Part shown: positions 23,826-35,829 of the stretch, piece by piece
Numbering within the stretch: position 1 is the stretch's first letter
How the letters are laid out: every line of letters starts with the position of its first letter
Origin: Muscardinus avellanarius
Lineage: Eukaryota > Chordata > Mammalia > Rodentia > Gliridae
Direction: 5' to 3'
DNA length: 64,000 nt
NCBI GenBank assembly: GCA_963383645.1
Contig: OY726557.1
Location: forward strand, 129,924,650-129,988,649
Notes under the pieces: generated by a model
Seen by the model: the letters and a program-made list of their open reading frames with translations, nothing else
What the model was told of the DNA's origin: nothing
The model's database searches: none
Translations under genes and position numbers: made by a program

Positions 23826-24454
23826 TAGCTTACACTTTTAATTTCCTCCCAGTGGCCATCTATTACAATCTCAACTTAGGAGCTGACTTTTCCAGGCTCT
23901 GTTGCAAAGGAAGTAGATTCCTTTGGGAAGAGATTAGGAGCTACCTGTTTTATGGCCCACTTCCTTGCCCTGTAAAGTCTCTGAGCCTGAAGCATGAGGA
24001 CTCTGGGAAGCTTCTGTCCTAATGATACTCCTGCTTTAGTGGCTGAGCCCTGGGTGGAGGAAAAAAAGCAGCAGCCTTGGTGCTCTCAGCCTACCTCTTC
24101 TGACATAGACCCACTGCCTCATTGACCAGTGCAACGGTGAGCAGGGCACCAGTCTTCTCAGCGCGCTGCACCAATGAGTGGGCTGAATGACAGAAGGAAG
24201 CCCCCACCTCTCAACTGTACTAGCCTGGGACTTGGCCTCACCAACAGGTTTCTGGGGTCAGAAGAAGCCCTGACATCCCCCTCTCCCGGGATAAAGCTGT
24301 TTGCTTGGGAGCCAGAGGGAAGGGAATCTGTGCTCTTAGCTGTAGTGTTTGGAGTGGAGTGGGCCTCCCTGAACTTGGGGGCAAGGAAGAGAGAACAGTC
24401 CTGGTTTAATTAACATACTTTCATCTTCGTTAGTAAATCCTCATAGACTTTTTT

Positions 24455-24650
24455 TTGTGAGTGTGGTACTGGGGTTGGAACTCAGGGGCTTTCTACCTCC
24501 CAACCATACTGCCAGACCTATTTTATACTTTATTTGGAAATAGGGTCTTGCTAAGTTGCTGAGAGCCTCACTAAGCAGCTGAGGCTAGCTTCGAACCTGT
24601 GCGATCCTCCTGTCTCAGCCTCCTAAGCACGCACCACCATGCCTGGCTTC
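24455..24650 (-). repeat. Antisense SINE
   Basis: gtactggggttggaactcagg to gcaccaccatgcctggc. Confidence 0.75.
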
Positions 24651-24889
24651 ATAGACTTTCTTGATTGATGTTTCTTCATTCACTATATTTCTGGGACATT
24701 TCAAATAATTGTTTCTTTAATAGTTTACCCAGGTTTCACTGGAGAGAAGATCAGTGTTGCTCCTTGTGCTATTATAGTTTTAGAAAGTCTGTAAGTCCAT
24801 CTTTGAACATATAGTTCATGGGTCACAATTTCTTTCTTTTTTCTTTTATCCTTTCTTTTCCTTTTTTCTTTCTTTTTCTTTTTTCCCCT

Positions 24890-25490
24890 TCTTTTGTTTT
24901 GGCAATGAGATTGAACTCAGGGCATTTTATCTCTAAGCTACACCCAGCCTTTTTATTTTTTATCTTAAAACAGGTGTCACTAAGTTGCTGAAGCTGGCCT
25001 CATCTGGCTGTTTTATTGATTTCTTTAAGTTGCTTATGACCAGGAATGATGGTGGGCATCTGTAATATCAATACTTGGGAGCCTGAGATAGAAGGGTTGC
25101 AGACAGAAGGTTCAAGACCAGTCTCTTCAGCAATTTAGCAAGACTTTCAGCAACTTAACAATCCCTTATTTTAAAATACTTTTTTTTTAAACCAGAGCTA
25201 GGGAGCTGAGTGTGATGGTGCACACCTTTTATACAAGTACTTGGAAACTGAGACTGGAGGATCACAGGTTTGAGGAAGCTTCAGCAAGTAGTGAGACTCT
25301 CATCAACCCAGCAAGACTCTGTTTCAAAATAAAAATAAAATTGGGCTGGAGGTATAGCTTGAATGTAGAACACTCCTGGGTTTAATCCCCAGTACCAAAA
25401 ATAAAATAAAATAAATAAAGGGCCGAGGATGTACCTTGGTGGTAAAATGTCCCTGGGTTCAATCCCCTGTCCCTTCCTTCATGCCCCCAA
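24890..25490 (+). repeat. Partial antisense SINE (24890-25010) followed by two sense SINEs (25035-25190, 25200-25490)
   Basis: The sense copies start accaggaatgatggtgggc and ctgagtgtgatggtgcac. The last ends with two ID-like boxes in tandem (25350-25400 and 25420-25470). Confidence 0.6.
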
Positions 25491-25539
25491 ATTAGCTGCT
25501 TACAGAAAATTAGAGAGGTTTTAGTTTTCTTATGTAAGA

Positions 25540-27345
25540 ATTCCAGAGCATTAGTGCCACCTTAGACCTAGTCTTAGCCTTTCAATGAATAGTACCATAG
25601 CCTGGCCAAGTTGATTCATGAAACTGACCATCACGGCCACCCCAGGTTAACTTGACCTCTGTGCACATCTATTTTTTTTCCCTTCTTTGCCTGATGATTC
25701 AAAGGCATCAGGAGCTCAAAATGGCCCCAATGACAGTTGCAACATCCAGTTCAATGGCATCATTGTTGTGTTTCCAGAAGAAGCAATTTTCCCTTTGTAA
25801 CTTGGATCTCTAGACTGTCAGAGCATAAAGTCACCCTTGATTCCTGGACCTGTGAATCCTAGCTATCCTAAAAAGCACTGTATATTATTGGATGCTACTT
25901 AGAAAACATACAGCCTCCTGGAGAAAGTTGTTTCAGGCCCACAAGAGATTGCACCCTCAGCTGGCACTGAGTCTTCAAAAGGCTATTCCATTTTGCACTG
26001 AGCTGGCTGCTTTTGGCCTACTGCAGCACTTCACTCACTGATAAGTGTGTTCTTCAATTAGTGGGGAGTAGCACAGTGGTGGATGAGGTGTTTTGTAAGT
26101 CACTCCATAGATGGTTATTTTTACAGGAGCATTGTGTGCAGGGAAGGAAGGCAAACTTATATCTAGAACATCTATTCTGGTAAGAACAAAGCACCGCTCC
26201 TTCTGTGACAGAAGCAACCTAATGTAATCAACCTGCCCGAGCAGCCAGGCTGGTCACCCCAGGAATGGTGCCACAGTGGGGACACATGTCATTTTCTGCA
26301 CCTGGCAGATGTCTCAATCGCCCTTCCTCTATAAGCTATCACATCCCTACTTTGATGATGTTACACCGATTGAATCTAGTGGGCAAGACATAGTACCCTC
26401 TCCATACCTAGATATATCAGATATATCAGAGGGTAGGAAATAAATCTGAAAAAAAAATCCAATTATCTTCTACTTCTCTATATCCTCTTGGTATAGAGAA
26501 TATTGAAATATCCATTCTAGAGTGAAGGATGTGTTCATATATCTGACCCTTCTTACAACCAAAATAGAGATAGGATGTTTGTTGAGCTGGCTTGGAGTAT
26601 GGTGACAGCATAGTTTTCATTTGGGTATATAATTCTGGCCCACTTACTGAGTGGTGCTCAAAGCTACTATATTTGAGGAGGATCTAGAACAAGAAAAGAC
26701 CCTGTCATAGGTCCAGGCTGCAGACAAGCTGCCCTGCTACTTCAGTCACATGATCCTAAAGATTGATGGTATGTACGATGTCAGGCCTCTCAAAATCACC
26801 ACCCTGTATCTTTCAAGTCTTTGGTGGTGGCGTTGACCTCTGAAGTCCCTTCAGGAATGTGGTATTGCTTTTGCTTTACTACTTTTTTTTAGAAAGAGGC
26901 AGTTCTAGTAACTTCCATTTGGCCATTCCCTCCATAATGGCCCTCACTATTGTTCAGAGAATCAATATGGGGATTCTTCCAGTTTCTGTGCATGTTTATC
27001 CCAATCATGCACTATAGGACTGAGAAAATGAACCCAGGTTGAGTTCACAAGCCCTCTGGGTCCATTGTGGGAGGGACCTAAACTAAACCTCCTTTGATCT
27101 CCTGACCTCTCTGGGCCCCTGCATTGAGCAGTGGGGCACAGTGATATCTTGGGTCTCCTATGATTAGTATCAGTACAGAGTGTGTGTCTAGTTATCTTTG
27201 AAAAGTATAATTATTTCCTTCTCCTCAGTGCATATTTGCTCTTGTAAAATGCCAAAGGTCCCTGGAAGGAAGGCTTTGAGATTTCAGCATACATTTTCTG
27301 CAGTGTGGTGAGTCCTTTCTCATTCAAGAGATTCTGTGGCTATAA
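25540..27345 (-). pseudogene. ERV-L-like pol remnant
   Basis: The minus strand has FPAHNAPVKITIYGVTYK near 26080-26150. A longer stretch near 26220-26300 and 27060-27260 I recall as typical of ERV-L integrase DNA. No frame is open for more than about 60 codons. It stops where the plus-strand class III LTR starts. Confidence 0.5.
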
Positions 27346-27352
27346 ACTGGCT

Positions 27353-27747
27353 CATGTCTGTGAATTAACTGAGGGACCATGACTTTATGTTTTGGTGATT
27401 CCAGTTAAACTTTCCTTTGTGTGATGCCCAGAGTATGTACAAGCCAGCAGTAAGGACATGATTTTGTTCATCTTGTGCAGCAGCAGATGAGCACCTAGTT
27501 ATATAAGCATGACTGGGAAGGTCATCCTGCACAGCTACAGATGTGTATATAGTCATATGAGTAAGCAGAGCACAATATGCATCTGCACATCGTGCTGGCA
27601 TGGACCATGGCATTTTGCCCAAACCCTGTATAAGAAACAGGTCTGCAGAATAAAGCTGCTGTTGTCCTCCTGATGTCAACTCCGTGTTTTCTTCTCTCTG
27701 GGGAATCCCACCTCCAAAATCTCTGCAATCACAGCTGGCCCCTGACA
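27353..27747 (+). repeat. Probable 5' LTR of a plus-strand class III (ERV-S-like) element
   Basis: The right edge is clear: it ends CTGACA two bases before a primer-like site. It has TATAAG motifs at 27500 and 27630 and an AATAAA near 27650. The left edge is a guess from the start TGTCTGTG and the end of an unrelated pol remnant. Confidence 0.5.
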
Positions 27748-27749
27748 CT

Positions 27750-27767
27750 TAGTGTAGTCAGCAGGAT
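27750..27767 (+). promoter_or_regulatory. tRNA-Ser-like primer-binding site
   Basis: tagtgtagtcagcaggat differs at three positions from the complement of the tRNA-Ser 3' end (from memory). It sits 2 nt after the LTR end. HERV-S-type elements are named for this primer. Confidence 0.5.
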
Positions 27768-28425
<658 letters not shown>

Positions 28426-29046
28426 GTGCAATGTGTTCTGGCACTAGTGGATATGGTAGCAGATAGCACCTTCCTCTTTGGCAATCTGAACACATTTACC
28501 AGACCTAGATCTGTGATACAGAGTTATGGAGGCCATCCCAACACAGTTCAATGTGTTCAGGTGACTTTGGTAATAAGGCTCCTGCCTCCTAAGCAAAATG
28601 ACATGTATATATCTCCCATGGCTGAATACTTCCTGGGGGTGGACATATTGCAGGGATTGACTGTGCAGATAGCTAGAGGAGAATTCTGGCTACAGGTGTG
28701 TATGGTAAAGACCATCACTAGAAGAAATTCCCATCATGCTCCCTTACAACTACTCCAAGCCACAAGGACTGTGAATATATGGCAGTATAGGATACCAAGG
28801 AGGCATGGGGAAATTGGACAAATAATACTAAAGTGAGAAGAGGAAAGTGTAATCTGCCTCATAGCCTATTCAATTCTCCTATGTGGCCAGTGCAAAGACC
28901 TAACAATTCCTGGTGCATGACATTGGACTCTTGGGAGCTAAATCGAGTGACACTGTCCTTGTATGCGGTGATACCCAATATTTCAAATAGATGGATTATC
29001 TATCACATGAACTGGGACAGTACCATTACATTGTAGACTTGGTGAA
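28426..29046 (+). pseudogene. Protease and N-terminal RT remnant of the class III element
   Basis: The plus frame has VDMVADSTFLFGN, a protease active site with DTG altered to DMV, then YFLGVDILQGLTV. A shifted frame has FNSPMWPVQRPNNSWCMTLD and ELNRVTLSLYAVIPN, the RT fingers. It ends in YHYIVDLVNDFF, where element 2 interrupts it. The RT continues at 32276. Confidence 0.75.
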
Positions 29047-29059
29047 TGACTTTTTTTTT

Positions 29060-29385
29060 AAATCAGAGACCACTGCTTTATTTGGACCCAGCACCCTCCA
29101 GGGAGTCAGCCAGCCATGGGGGAAGGGACCGACAGGCCACGTGTCTGGAGAGTTGTGCATAGTCCTGATTGGCTGGCTGAGTCACATGGTGGATTGGAGG
29201 CACCAATGTTTTATAGGCATGCCGATTCTCTCGTGACATCTGTAGTCTCAAGACCTCTGGAGTCTGTCTTGCGATGTTTGGATCTTGAGGCACCTGGAGT
29301 CTCGCTATATTTCTACTTCTGGCTTCTAGGGTTCAGTCTCCTGTTCCCACTGTGAGATCATGTGGGGGAGGGACCCAACTTATCA
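29060..29385 (-). repeat. 3' LTR of element 2 (U3-R only)
   Basis: U3 starts TGATAAGTTGGG on the minus strand (29385). TATAAAA lies at about 29209-29215 and AATAAA at 29077-29082. The sequence stops at the expected poly(A) site. The roughly 57 bp of U5 present at 32134-32190 are missing here. Confidence 0.75.
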
Positions 29386-29887
29386 TCTCAGCCTTTTGGT
29401 GATAATGGACAAAGACTGAATCTTAAGCTACTTCCTGATGTCAGGGGGTGTCATAGTGGGGGCCCTTGGCCAGGAGAGGTTGGGTCCTCTGGAAGTGGGC
29501 AGGTGGGAGTATGGCTGCAGCAGGAGTCAGAGGTTACCCTGGACAGCTTGGTAATGTGCATTTGAGGAGACTTTAACAGATGAGTTATTAAAAGAAAAGG
29601 CAAATCGTGAGAGCGAGTCCTGGGAAAGGCAGGAACCCATCAGCTATTGGCCTTTGCCGGAAGGGAAGGAGACAAGCAGCTTCTGGCCCTTGGAGCCCTT
29701 TGAGATATAAGGTAGATTGTCACTGGATTTATTAATATGATAGCAGCATTTTTTCCTGAGAAAGCATGCTATTGGGTCAGGAGCATCAGTAATGGATTTT
29801 ACAGAGTTTAATACTTATGGCTGTCTGGAATCCGGAGAGGGAGAGCACCTTATTATGTAAACAAGTGGACCTGCTAAAATAAAAACA

Positions 29888-30203
29888 TTAAAGAGAATTA
29901 TGCTGAGAAAAACGAAGCTTAGTGGGCCCCAACACTGTACAAGAGAATTTGTCATGAGGCCGTTGTAATGATGCCCTTTTTAGCTGAGTAAGATGATGCC
30001 AGTTGGGGTCCCCCAGCAGTTTGGCTGCAGTAGGTGTGGTGATAATCACTGTAAAAGGCCCAGTCCACTGTGCTGAGCAATTTTGTCCTATAAAAGAGAG
30101 CCTGTAATGCGTGGGCATAAGAGCTTGCCATCAATCTCCTGTACTGAGATCTGAAAAGAAAAACTAGAACCTGAAAGGATGGAAGGACTGAGCAGGCAAC
30201 CAA
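29888..30203 (-). pseudogene. Pol remnant of element 2: RNase H end joined to integrase end
   Basis: Reading minus, YAHALQALFYRTKLLST is joined to AQWTGPFTVIITTPTAAKLL and HHLTQLKRAS. The zinc and core domains of integrase, kept in element 1, are missing. The end corresponds to the GPF/GPY region. Confidence 0.65.
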
Positions 30204-30272
30204 AAAGGAGATTGGCTTACCCGTTACCTGGAGAGTTACCCTGGGCTGGCAAGGAGGATGGAGGATGAGGGA

Positions 30273-30545
30273 TCAGGAGCCATCAATCTTTGGCCAGGCT
30301 GAGTAGGGCCAGCGACGGGGCCTGTTCTGGAAAGGTGGTCCCCCTGTGTTGAGGCACCTGGGGCTCACCACTTTTCTAAGGGCACTGTTCCAGTGGCCCT
30401 CCTGGCCACATGCCAGGCATGGTCTGATTGGTGGGCGTGGCCTTGCTGCACTTGAGGCAGGATCCTGGAGGTAGTCATCATTGCTGTCTTCCACCCCTAG
30501 GTGGCACTCCAGAGGGCTGAGCCACCACCACCAACCGTAGGGCAC
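30273..30545 (-). pseudogene. Gag nucleocapsid remnant of element 2
   Basis: It contains RPCLACGQEGHWNSALRK, a zinc knuckle with three of four ligands left. The flanking proline- and arginine-rich sequence is shared with element 1. Confidence 0.65.
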
Positions 30546-31004
30546 CTACCAGGGATCTGCCTTTTGGCGAAGTCAGAGTGTACACTCCATCTCCACCTGT
30601 TCCTCTCTGGAATTAACAACTTTAAATGCCATGTTAACTAAATCTCGGATAGGAGTTTGAGGACCGTCTTCAGCCTTTCTTAATTTTTTTTTCGAAAAGC
30701 CTCCTGAGTTGGTTCCTTAAGGGAGGATGGCAGGGGGAACAGAGCAGGTTAGAGTGGGAGGCTGTCCTGGGATAGAATGGTGGCTGTGGCAGTGAGGAGA
30801 TCCTCAAAAAGTGGCACCTGTAACCCAGCCAGGTCAGATGCTGGCATTCACATATCACCACAAAATGGCGACTGTGTCTGTGACTCAGCAAAACTGCAGG
30901 CTGGCGCAGGCCAAGATGGCGACTGTGTGATGTCATAAGGTCGTGATTGTGTGACATCACAAGATGGCAACCAATATGGCGATCGTGGCGTCACCAGGTA
31001 GCTA

Positions 31005-31382
31005 CTACATGCCATCAAAAATTGGTGGCTGATAGGAAAATGGCAGCTGATGGGGGAGAGCATTTGGAGGAATGGGAATGCAGGGGAAAAAGAGCCTAGA
31101 CATAAAGACTTCTGACCATTTACCAGACTGCTTACAAAAGTTGCTAACCATTCTTGGGCCATCGCAACCCATTACCCAACTTGTATCAAAGCCAGACAGG
31201 TGCTCAGGGCATAAGTCCTCTGCTATTTTGGAGGTTCGACTTCCCATAATTGGTTCACGGGTGAAAACGAAGAACAGGACACAGGTGTCCCCATTTTCCT
31301 GATCAACTGTTTGAAAACAGGGGTTAAGAGATTGGGAAAGATGTCTCAATCCCTTCTCAAAACCGGAGGATGACCTGGTCAT
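31005..31382 (-). pseudogene. Gag matrix remnant of element 2
   Basis: The minus frame has VSNFCKQSGKWSEVFMSRLF, a matrix signature shared with 5233-5529 and with the intact gag. The N-terminal half is scrambled. CA is missing: sequence equivalent to 4345-4990 of element 1 is absent near 30690. Confidence 0.6.
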
Positions 31383-31499
31383 CTAGAGGGTGGTCCCAGT
31401 GGACTGGGGGATGGTGGGTCACCAACCGCTTGGATTTCGGGGTCCCAGTGGACCGGTAGACCCAAGTCCGGAACTTGCTAACCAAGGGAAGGAGAGGGA

Positions 31500-32110
31500 G
31501 CTTACCAGAGTGAAGTGTTACTGGGCAGCGCTGGCTGTGGTAGAAGTGCTGAGAAGCTGCTAGGGACATGATGGAGCCGAGGTGCATGGCATGGAAACAA
31601 AATGGCTGGGCCATGGGGCACAGCACCAGTGAGCCTGGCTCGGGGCAGGCAGAACGGAGCGGTGGCAGGGAGTGGAGCTATGCCTTCAAGCCAAGCCTGG
31701 CACAGGGCACTGTGGTGGACGCAGGGGCCGGACCATGAGTCAGAGATTCCAGCGGCAACCAGAGCCAAGCTGGAATGGTGGTTGTGGGAGCTCCAAGCAG
31801 TGGGTGGAGGTCCTGGCCCGTGCAGGCAGTCAGCAGGCTGAGCAGGCGCCAGCAGCTGCGGGGCATGCACCCCCAAGAAGCCTGGCTCAGGGCGGGTGCA
31901 ACTGGAAGCCTGGCGGCTGGCAGAGCCTGCAATGGCCACACAGAGCCTATAAATGGCGGCAGGATTGGAGCCTGCACACCGCAGTAGCAGTGATGGCAGG
32001 CAGAGCCACGACTGCAAGCGAAGCACTGGTGCAGGACCTCGCTGTTGAGCTGCTGGCGGGTCAGAGTCCGGGGCTCAAAAAGAGAGAGGAAAAAAAGGGG
32101 GAATCCAAAA
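31500..32110 (-). other. GC-rich leader of element 2
   Basis: About 600 bp between the primer site and gag, rich in GC and CCTGGC/GCCAGG motifs, with overlapping frames on both strands that match nothing I know. A donor-like CTGGTAAGC lies at about 31500-31510. It replaces the unrelated AG-rich leader found at the same place in element 1. Confidence 0.4.
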
Positions 32111-32114
32111 CTGC

Positions 32115-32132
32115 TCCCGGGTTTTGGCACCA
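32115..32132 (-). promoter_or_regulatory. Primer-binding site of element 2, tRNA-Phe-like
   Basis: The minus strand reads TGGTGCCAAAACCCGGGA. It matches the 3' end of tRNA-Phe except for one base (A for G at position 8), by memory of the tRNA. Confidence 0.55.
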
Positions 32133-32133
32133 G

Positions 32134-32266
32134 ATGAAAGGTTGAAAATAGAGTTAGGGAGTTTAGGAGGGAGGTAAAAACACCAACCGGGTTATCAGAG
32201 ACCGCTGCTTTATTCAGACCTGGCACCTTTTGGGGAGTCAGCCGGCTGTGGGGAAAGGGACCGACC
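32134..32266 (-). repeat. 5' LTR of element 2 (R-U5 only)
   Basis: It matches the R part at 29060-29135 (cagagaccRctgctttatt, a gggagtcagcc core, gggaccgac) and continues through U5 to the primer site. It has no U3. Its outer edge lies about 75 nt downstream of the TATA box position, so it is at or slightly inside the transcription start. Confidence 0.7.
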
Positions 32267-32275
32267 TGACTTTTT

Positions 32276-33430
32276 CTTCATTGACATTTGGTATTGCCCC
32301 AGGGATACCTGCATAGTACCACCTCATGTGATGGTTTGGTGGCACAGGATTTAGCCTCTTGGCAGAAGCCTGAGCCTGTACAGTTATACTATTATACTGA
32401 TGATATTATGCTAACCTATAGTTCTCTTACAGAGTGGGAGGCATCTGCATGCAACCACCTGGCTGCTCTTCAGGAATGGAGGTGGGCTGTCAGTGAAGAC
32501 AAGCTTCAGGGACATGGGTATTCTGTCAAATTATTGAGAGTTGCCTGGTCAGGTAAGACAAAGGTGATACCCAAACAAAACACTGATAGACAAGAAACAA
32601 GCCTATCCTCAACCAGGAACACTTACCTATGTATTTGGGTCTTTTAGGGTTTTTGTAGACTTTTATACCCCCACTTAGCTATGTGCCCCTTATATAACCT
32701 TGTCTGTAAGGGGGAAACTTGGGATTGGACCCCTGAAATAGAAACCTCATTTATTGCCACCAAGAGAATGGTGGCGCAGGCACAAACTCTGTGGATAGTA
32801 GAACTTGCCCTTCCTTTCCTGCTAACAGACCAAGTGAATGACACAAGTTTTGGATAGGAGTTATGGTAGAAACAAGGCTCTAGAAATAGCCCAGTTGGAT
32901 TTCAGTCACAGCTATGGAAAGAAGCAGAGGCACACTGCTCTCTCATTGAGTAACAATAGCCAGATAAACTACCCTTTTAGCTTGTGAACCCATTACAGGT
33001 ACTGGATCAGTCATGGTGCAGGCCCCCTCTCCTACCAAAAACTTGCTGAGTTCCTGAGCTCCAGCTCCCCAGAAAGGGAAAGCCTAGCACCCACTCTGAC
33101 AAAAAGGTATGCATACTTAGAGCAACGAGTATGATTTTTCTAGTAGCCCTTTGTATGAGCTGCTATATACCCTGCTGGGGCATTTTCAAGCAACAGCTCT
33201 CTTGGAATGCATGGAAGTTGGAGACACCCCATGTCCCTATGAAGAAGGGAAAGCCCAATACCCACAGAAACATGGTATCACCAACGTGAGAGATGCCCCA
33301 AGTCCTGATGAGGGAGAGCCCCTATACCTGCAGAAGCATGGTATACTGATGGCTCATGTCATGGACTGCTGCCCATGTGAGAGGCTGTGGCCTTACATGC
33401 CCTCCACAGGAACCTTTTGGTATTGAGGTA
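32276..33430 (+). pseudogene. RT palm and RNase H remnant of the class III element (second half)
   Basis: It resumes after element 2 with VLPQGYLHSTTSCDGLVAQD and YYTDDIMLTYSS, the RT active site with the YxDD box, then WSGKTKVIP. Stops follow. At about 33340-33366 the sequence encodes WYTDGSCHG, an RNase H signature. The style of this RT is that of ERV-L/ERV-S elements. Confidence 0.75.
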
Positions 33431-33789
33431 GAATAGGACAAATAAAAGTAATAGGTAAAAGGGAAATGATCAGGAGAGAAAAGGAAGACTGTAGCTTTAA
33501 ATCTAGAAACTCCACGATGGTCCTCATCTTTACCTTGAAGGCCTGTCAAATAAATCTTAAAACACTATATGTCTAATAAATTGTGCATGCATATTCTGTT
33601 TTTAGACTGATCAAAGTAGTCTACAGAAAGATACTGTTCAAGGCCTGATGATATGGGCACAGTCTGAGTGCTGTCCATCAAGTAGATAATGTCAACTTGA
33701 AGACTCTAAGGAGAATCAGATCGCCACCACCTGCTCTGTGCTCCACGATCAAAGGAATTCAATCATTACATGAAAACCCCAGCACTCAA

Positions 33790-34060
33790 GTTTTACATGT
33801 ACAAAGTTTATTTTAAAAGAAGAACCCTCCACTCCCAAAACACGCCTCTCTCATTTGGGAGATGGCCTGTGTTCTCCCCAGAACATGTATTTCTTATTTT
33901 CCAATAAACCGCTGATCATGTATCTCTGACTGGCTCATGCTGAAATTCTTTTCTGCCACAGAAGCTCAGGACCTGCAGATACTGAGCTGAGAAATCAACC
34001 CTTCTCTCATGACAGTATGAAACTCGTGCCTGACACTACGGCAAAGGGGCCAAACTCTGA
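33790..34060 (+). repeat. LTR-like remnant with AATAAA
   Basis: An ERV1-style R-U5 end: ccaataaaccgctgatcatg, then ctgaaattcttttctgccac and gaagctcaggacc. It resembles 6236-6345. The left limit is uncertain. Confidence 0.4.
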
Positions 34061-34219
34061 TCACTTTAGTTAGTCCTTGTGAAGGAGACGGACCTGTAGC
34101 ATGTTATACAGACAGCAGGGCAGTCTACCCAGGGCTAACCTTGTGGTTGCCCTGATGGGGGGGGGGGGAGAAAAAGGCAGCAGAAGTCAAGAGTTAGATG
34201 TAAAAAATCCCTGTTTCAA

Positions 34220-34370
34220 AACAAAAAATGGGCCTGGGGGTGTAGCTCAGAGGTTATAGCACCCCTGGGTTTAATTCCCCAGTACCCTCAACCCCTAAAA
34301 AAGGGCCAGGGGTGTAGCTCCAAGAAAGAATGTCCCCAGGCTCAGTACCTGGTACCAAACAACAACAAAA
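34220..34370 (+). repeat. Two sense ID-like boxes
   Basis: gggcctgggggtgtagctcagagg and gggccaggggtgtagctcc, each with a cccagtacc-type end and an A-rich tail, without a full B1-like part. Confidence 0.65.
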
Positions 34371-34419
34371 AAGTTGCCCATATGTGCACACATCAGTTTT
34401 CAGAATCTCATTCCATCCT

Positions 34420-34635
34420 TTTTTTTTTTTTTTTTTTTGGCAGTACTGGTGGAACCCAGGGAAATTCTATCTCCAATTTACATCCCCAGCCCTATTTTTT
34501 ATTCTTTATTTTGAAACAGGGTCTCACTGAGTTGCAAAGGGCCTAAGTAGCTGAGGCTGTCCAAGAACTGCGATCCTTCAGTCTCAGCCTCCCAAATGCT
34601 GGAATTACAAGTGTGTGCCACCATGCCCGGTTTTA
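34420..34635 (-). repeat. Antisense SINE
   Basis: T18, ggcagtactggtggaaccc to ccaccatgcccgg. It adjoins the antisense L1 tail. Confidence 0.75.
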
Positions 34636-34639
34636 ATTT

Positions 34640-35490
34640 CTCTCTTTTTAGAAAAAATATTTTTATTAGTGCATTGTAATCACACGTCATAAAGTAGTTC
34701 AGAGTGATAGGGACATACATGCACACAGCACTTGGTGAACTTCCCTCGGGCCCCACTCCAGTCCCCCCCCCATACATGATATTGAGATTGGCACTAGTAA
34801 TTTTATATGTGTATATGGCATCCATTGAAGCATTTCCTTCACAAGTCTCCCCCTACCCCTCACGTCTAGACTCTTTCCATGGCTCCACTGGGATTTCTTT
34901 CTTATTTCTCCTCCTCCTCCTCCTCCTCCTCCTCTTTTTCTTCCTCCTCCTCCTCCTCCTTCTTCTTCATCTGTAGTCCTTCTTTGTATCCCGATTTCTT
35001 CCTAGCTTCCACATATGAGAGAAATCATATGACCCTTTATTTTCTGTGACTGGCTAATCTTAGTATAATATTCTTCTATTTCATCCATTTTCCTACAAAG
35101 GACAGAATCTTGTTCTTTTTGTGTGTGTGTCTGTGGCATTAAGGATTGAACTCAGGGGCATTCTACCTCTAAGCTACACCCCCAGCCTGATTTTATTTTT
35201 TATTTTGAAATAAACAAGGTCTCACTAAGTTGTTGAGGGCCTCACTAAATTGCTGAGGCTTGCCCCAAACCTACAAACCTCCTGTTTCAGCTGCCCAAGT
35301 ACAAGTGTGTACCACCATGCCCGTCTAATTTTGTTCTTTTTTATGGCTGAGTAGAATTCCACTTTGAATATATTTGTAATTTTGTAATTCATTCATCTGT
35401 TGATGGATACCTAGGCTGGAATTGTGCTGCTATAAACATGAATATGCATATATCACTGCAATACTCTGGTTTCAATTTCAGGATGTTATT
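34640..35490 (-). mobile_element. L1 3' end, antisense, split by a SINE and a CTC repeat
   Basis: attagtgcattgtaatcacac at the start is the 3' tail complement. tatggctgagtagaattccac and catctgttgatggatacctaggc are ORF2-tail complements. A SINE (35120-35330) and (CTC)n (34907-34970) lie inside. Confidence 0.75.
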
Positions 35491-35829
35491 TATTCCCAAT
35501 CAATACCCTTACTTCAATACAGATGACCTGCAAAGTTGGTAGTTCAATTTGCATTATAGTTCCCCTACTCACAGGATGAGACTCTGAGTTTGATTTTCAA
35601 CAATCTCAGCTCTGTGGCTATCAGAGATAATGGTTTCTTCCAGGGCAGACATAAAAAAAAAAAAAAAAGGCAGCAGAAGTCAAGCTCCATTGTATATGAA
35701 GCTTGAGCTAGGAATTAGAGTCCCAAAACCCATTCCTTTCTTTCCCCACTTTCTCCAACTCAGTTGGGAGTGATCAGCCAATTATACTTATTAGTTTGAC
35801 AAAACTGTTCTAAAGTATCTATATTATCA

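Larger units (their letters stand above)
22950..24450. other. Mostly unassigned
   Basis: Holds an old L1 fragment and a SINE. Frames at 23116-23603 and 24174-24413 show no known motif. No upstream exon for the 22522 frame was found. Confidence 0.45.
29051..32269 (-). mobile_element. Element 2: class I ERV copy with processed (R-U5...U3-R-polyA) structure
   Basis: On the minus strand the right end starts inside R and runs through U5, primer site, gag remnants, integrase end, U3 and R. It stops 17 nt after an AATAAA in a run of nine A (plus T, 29051-29059). The 5' LTR lacks U3 and the 3' LTR lacks U5, as in viral RNA and not in a provirus. A 9-bp tgacttttt direct repeat flanks it (29047-29055 and 32267-32275). 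It interrupts the RT gene of a plus-strand ERV. L1-driven retrotransposition of an ERV transcript is the simplest explanation. Confidence 0.8.

Noticed and set aside
31502..32226. Overlapping 157-182 codon frames on both strands
   Set aside because: GC-rich leader of an old ERV copy. No start context, domain or known similarity.
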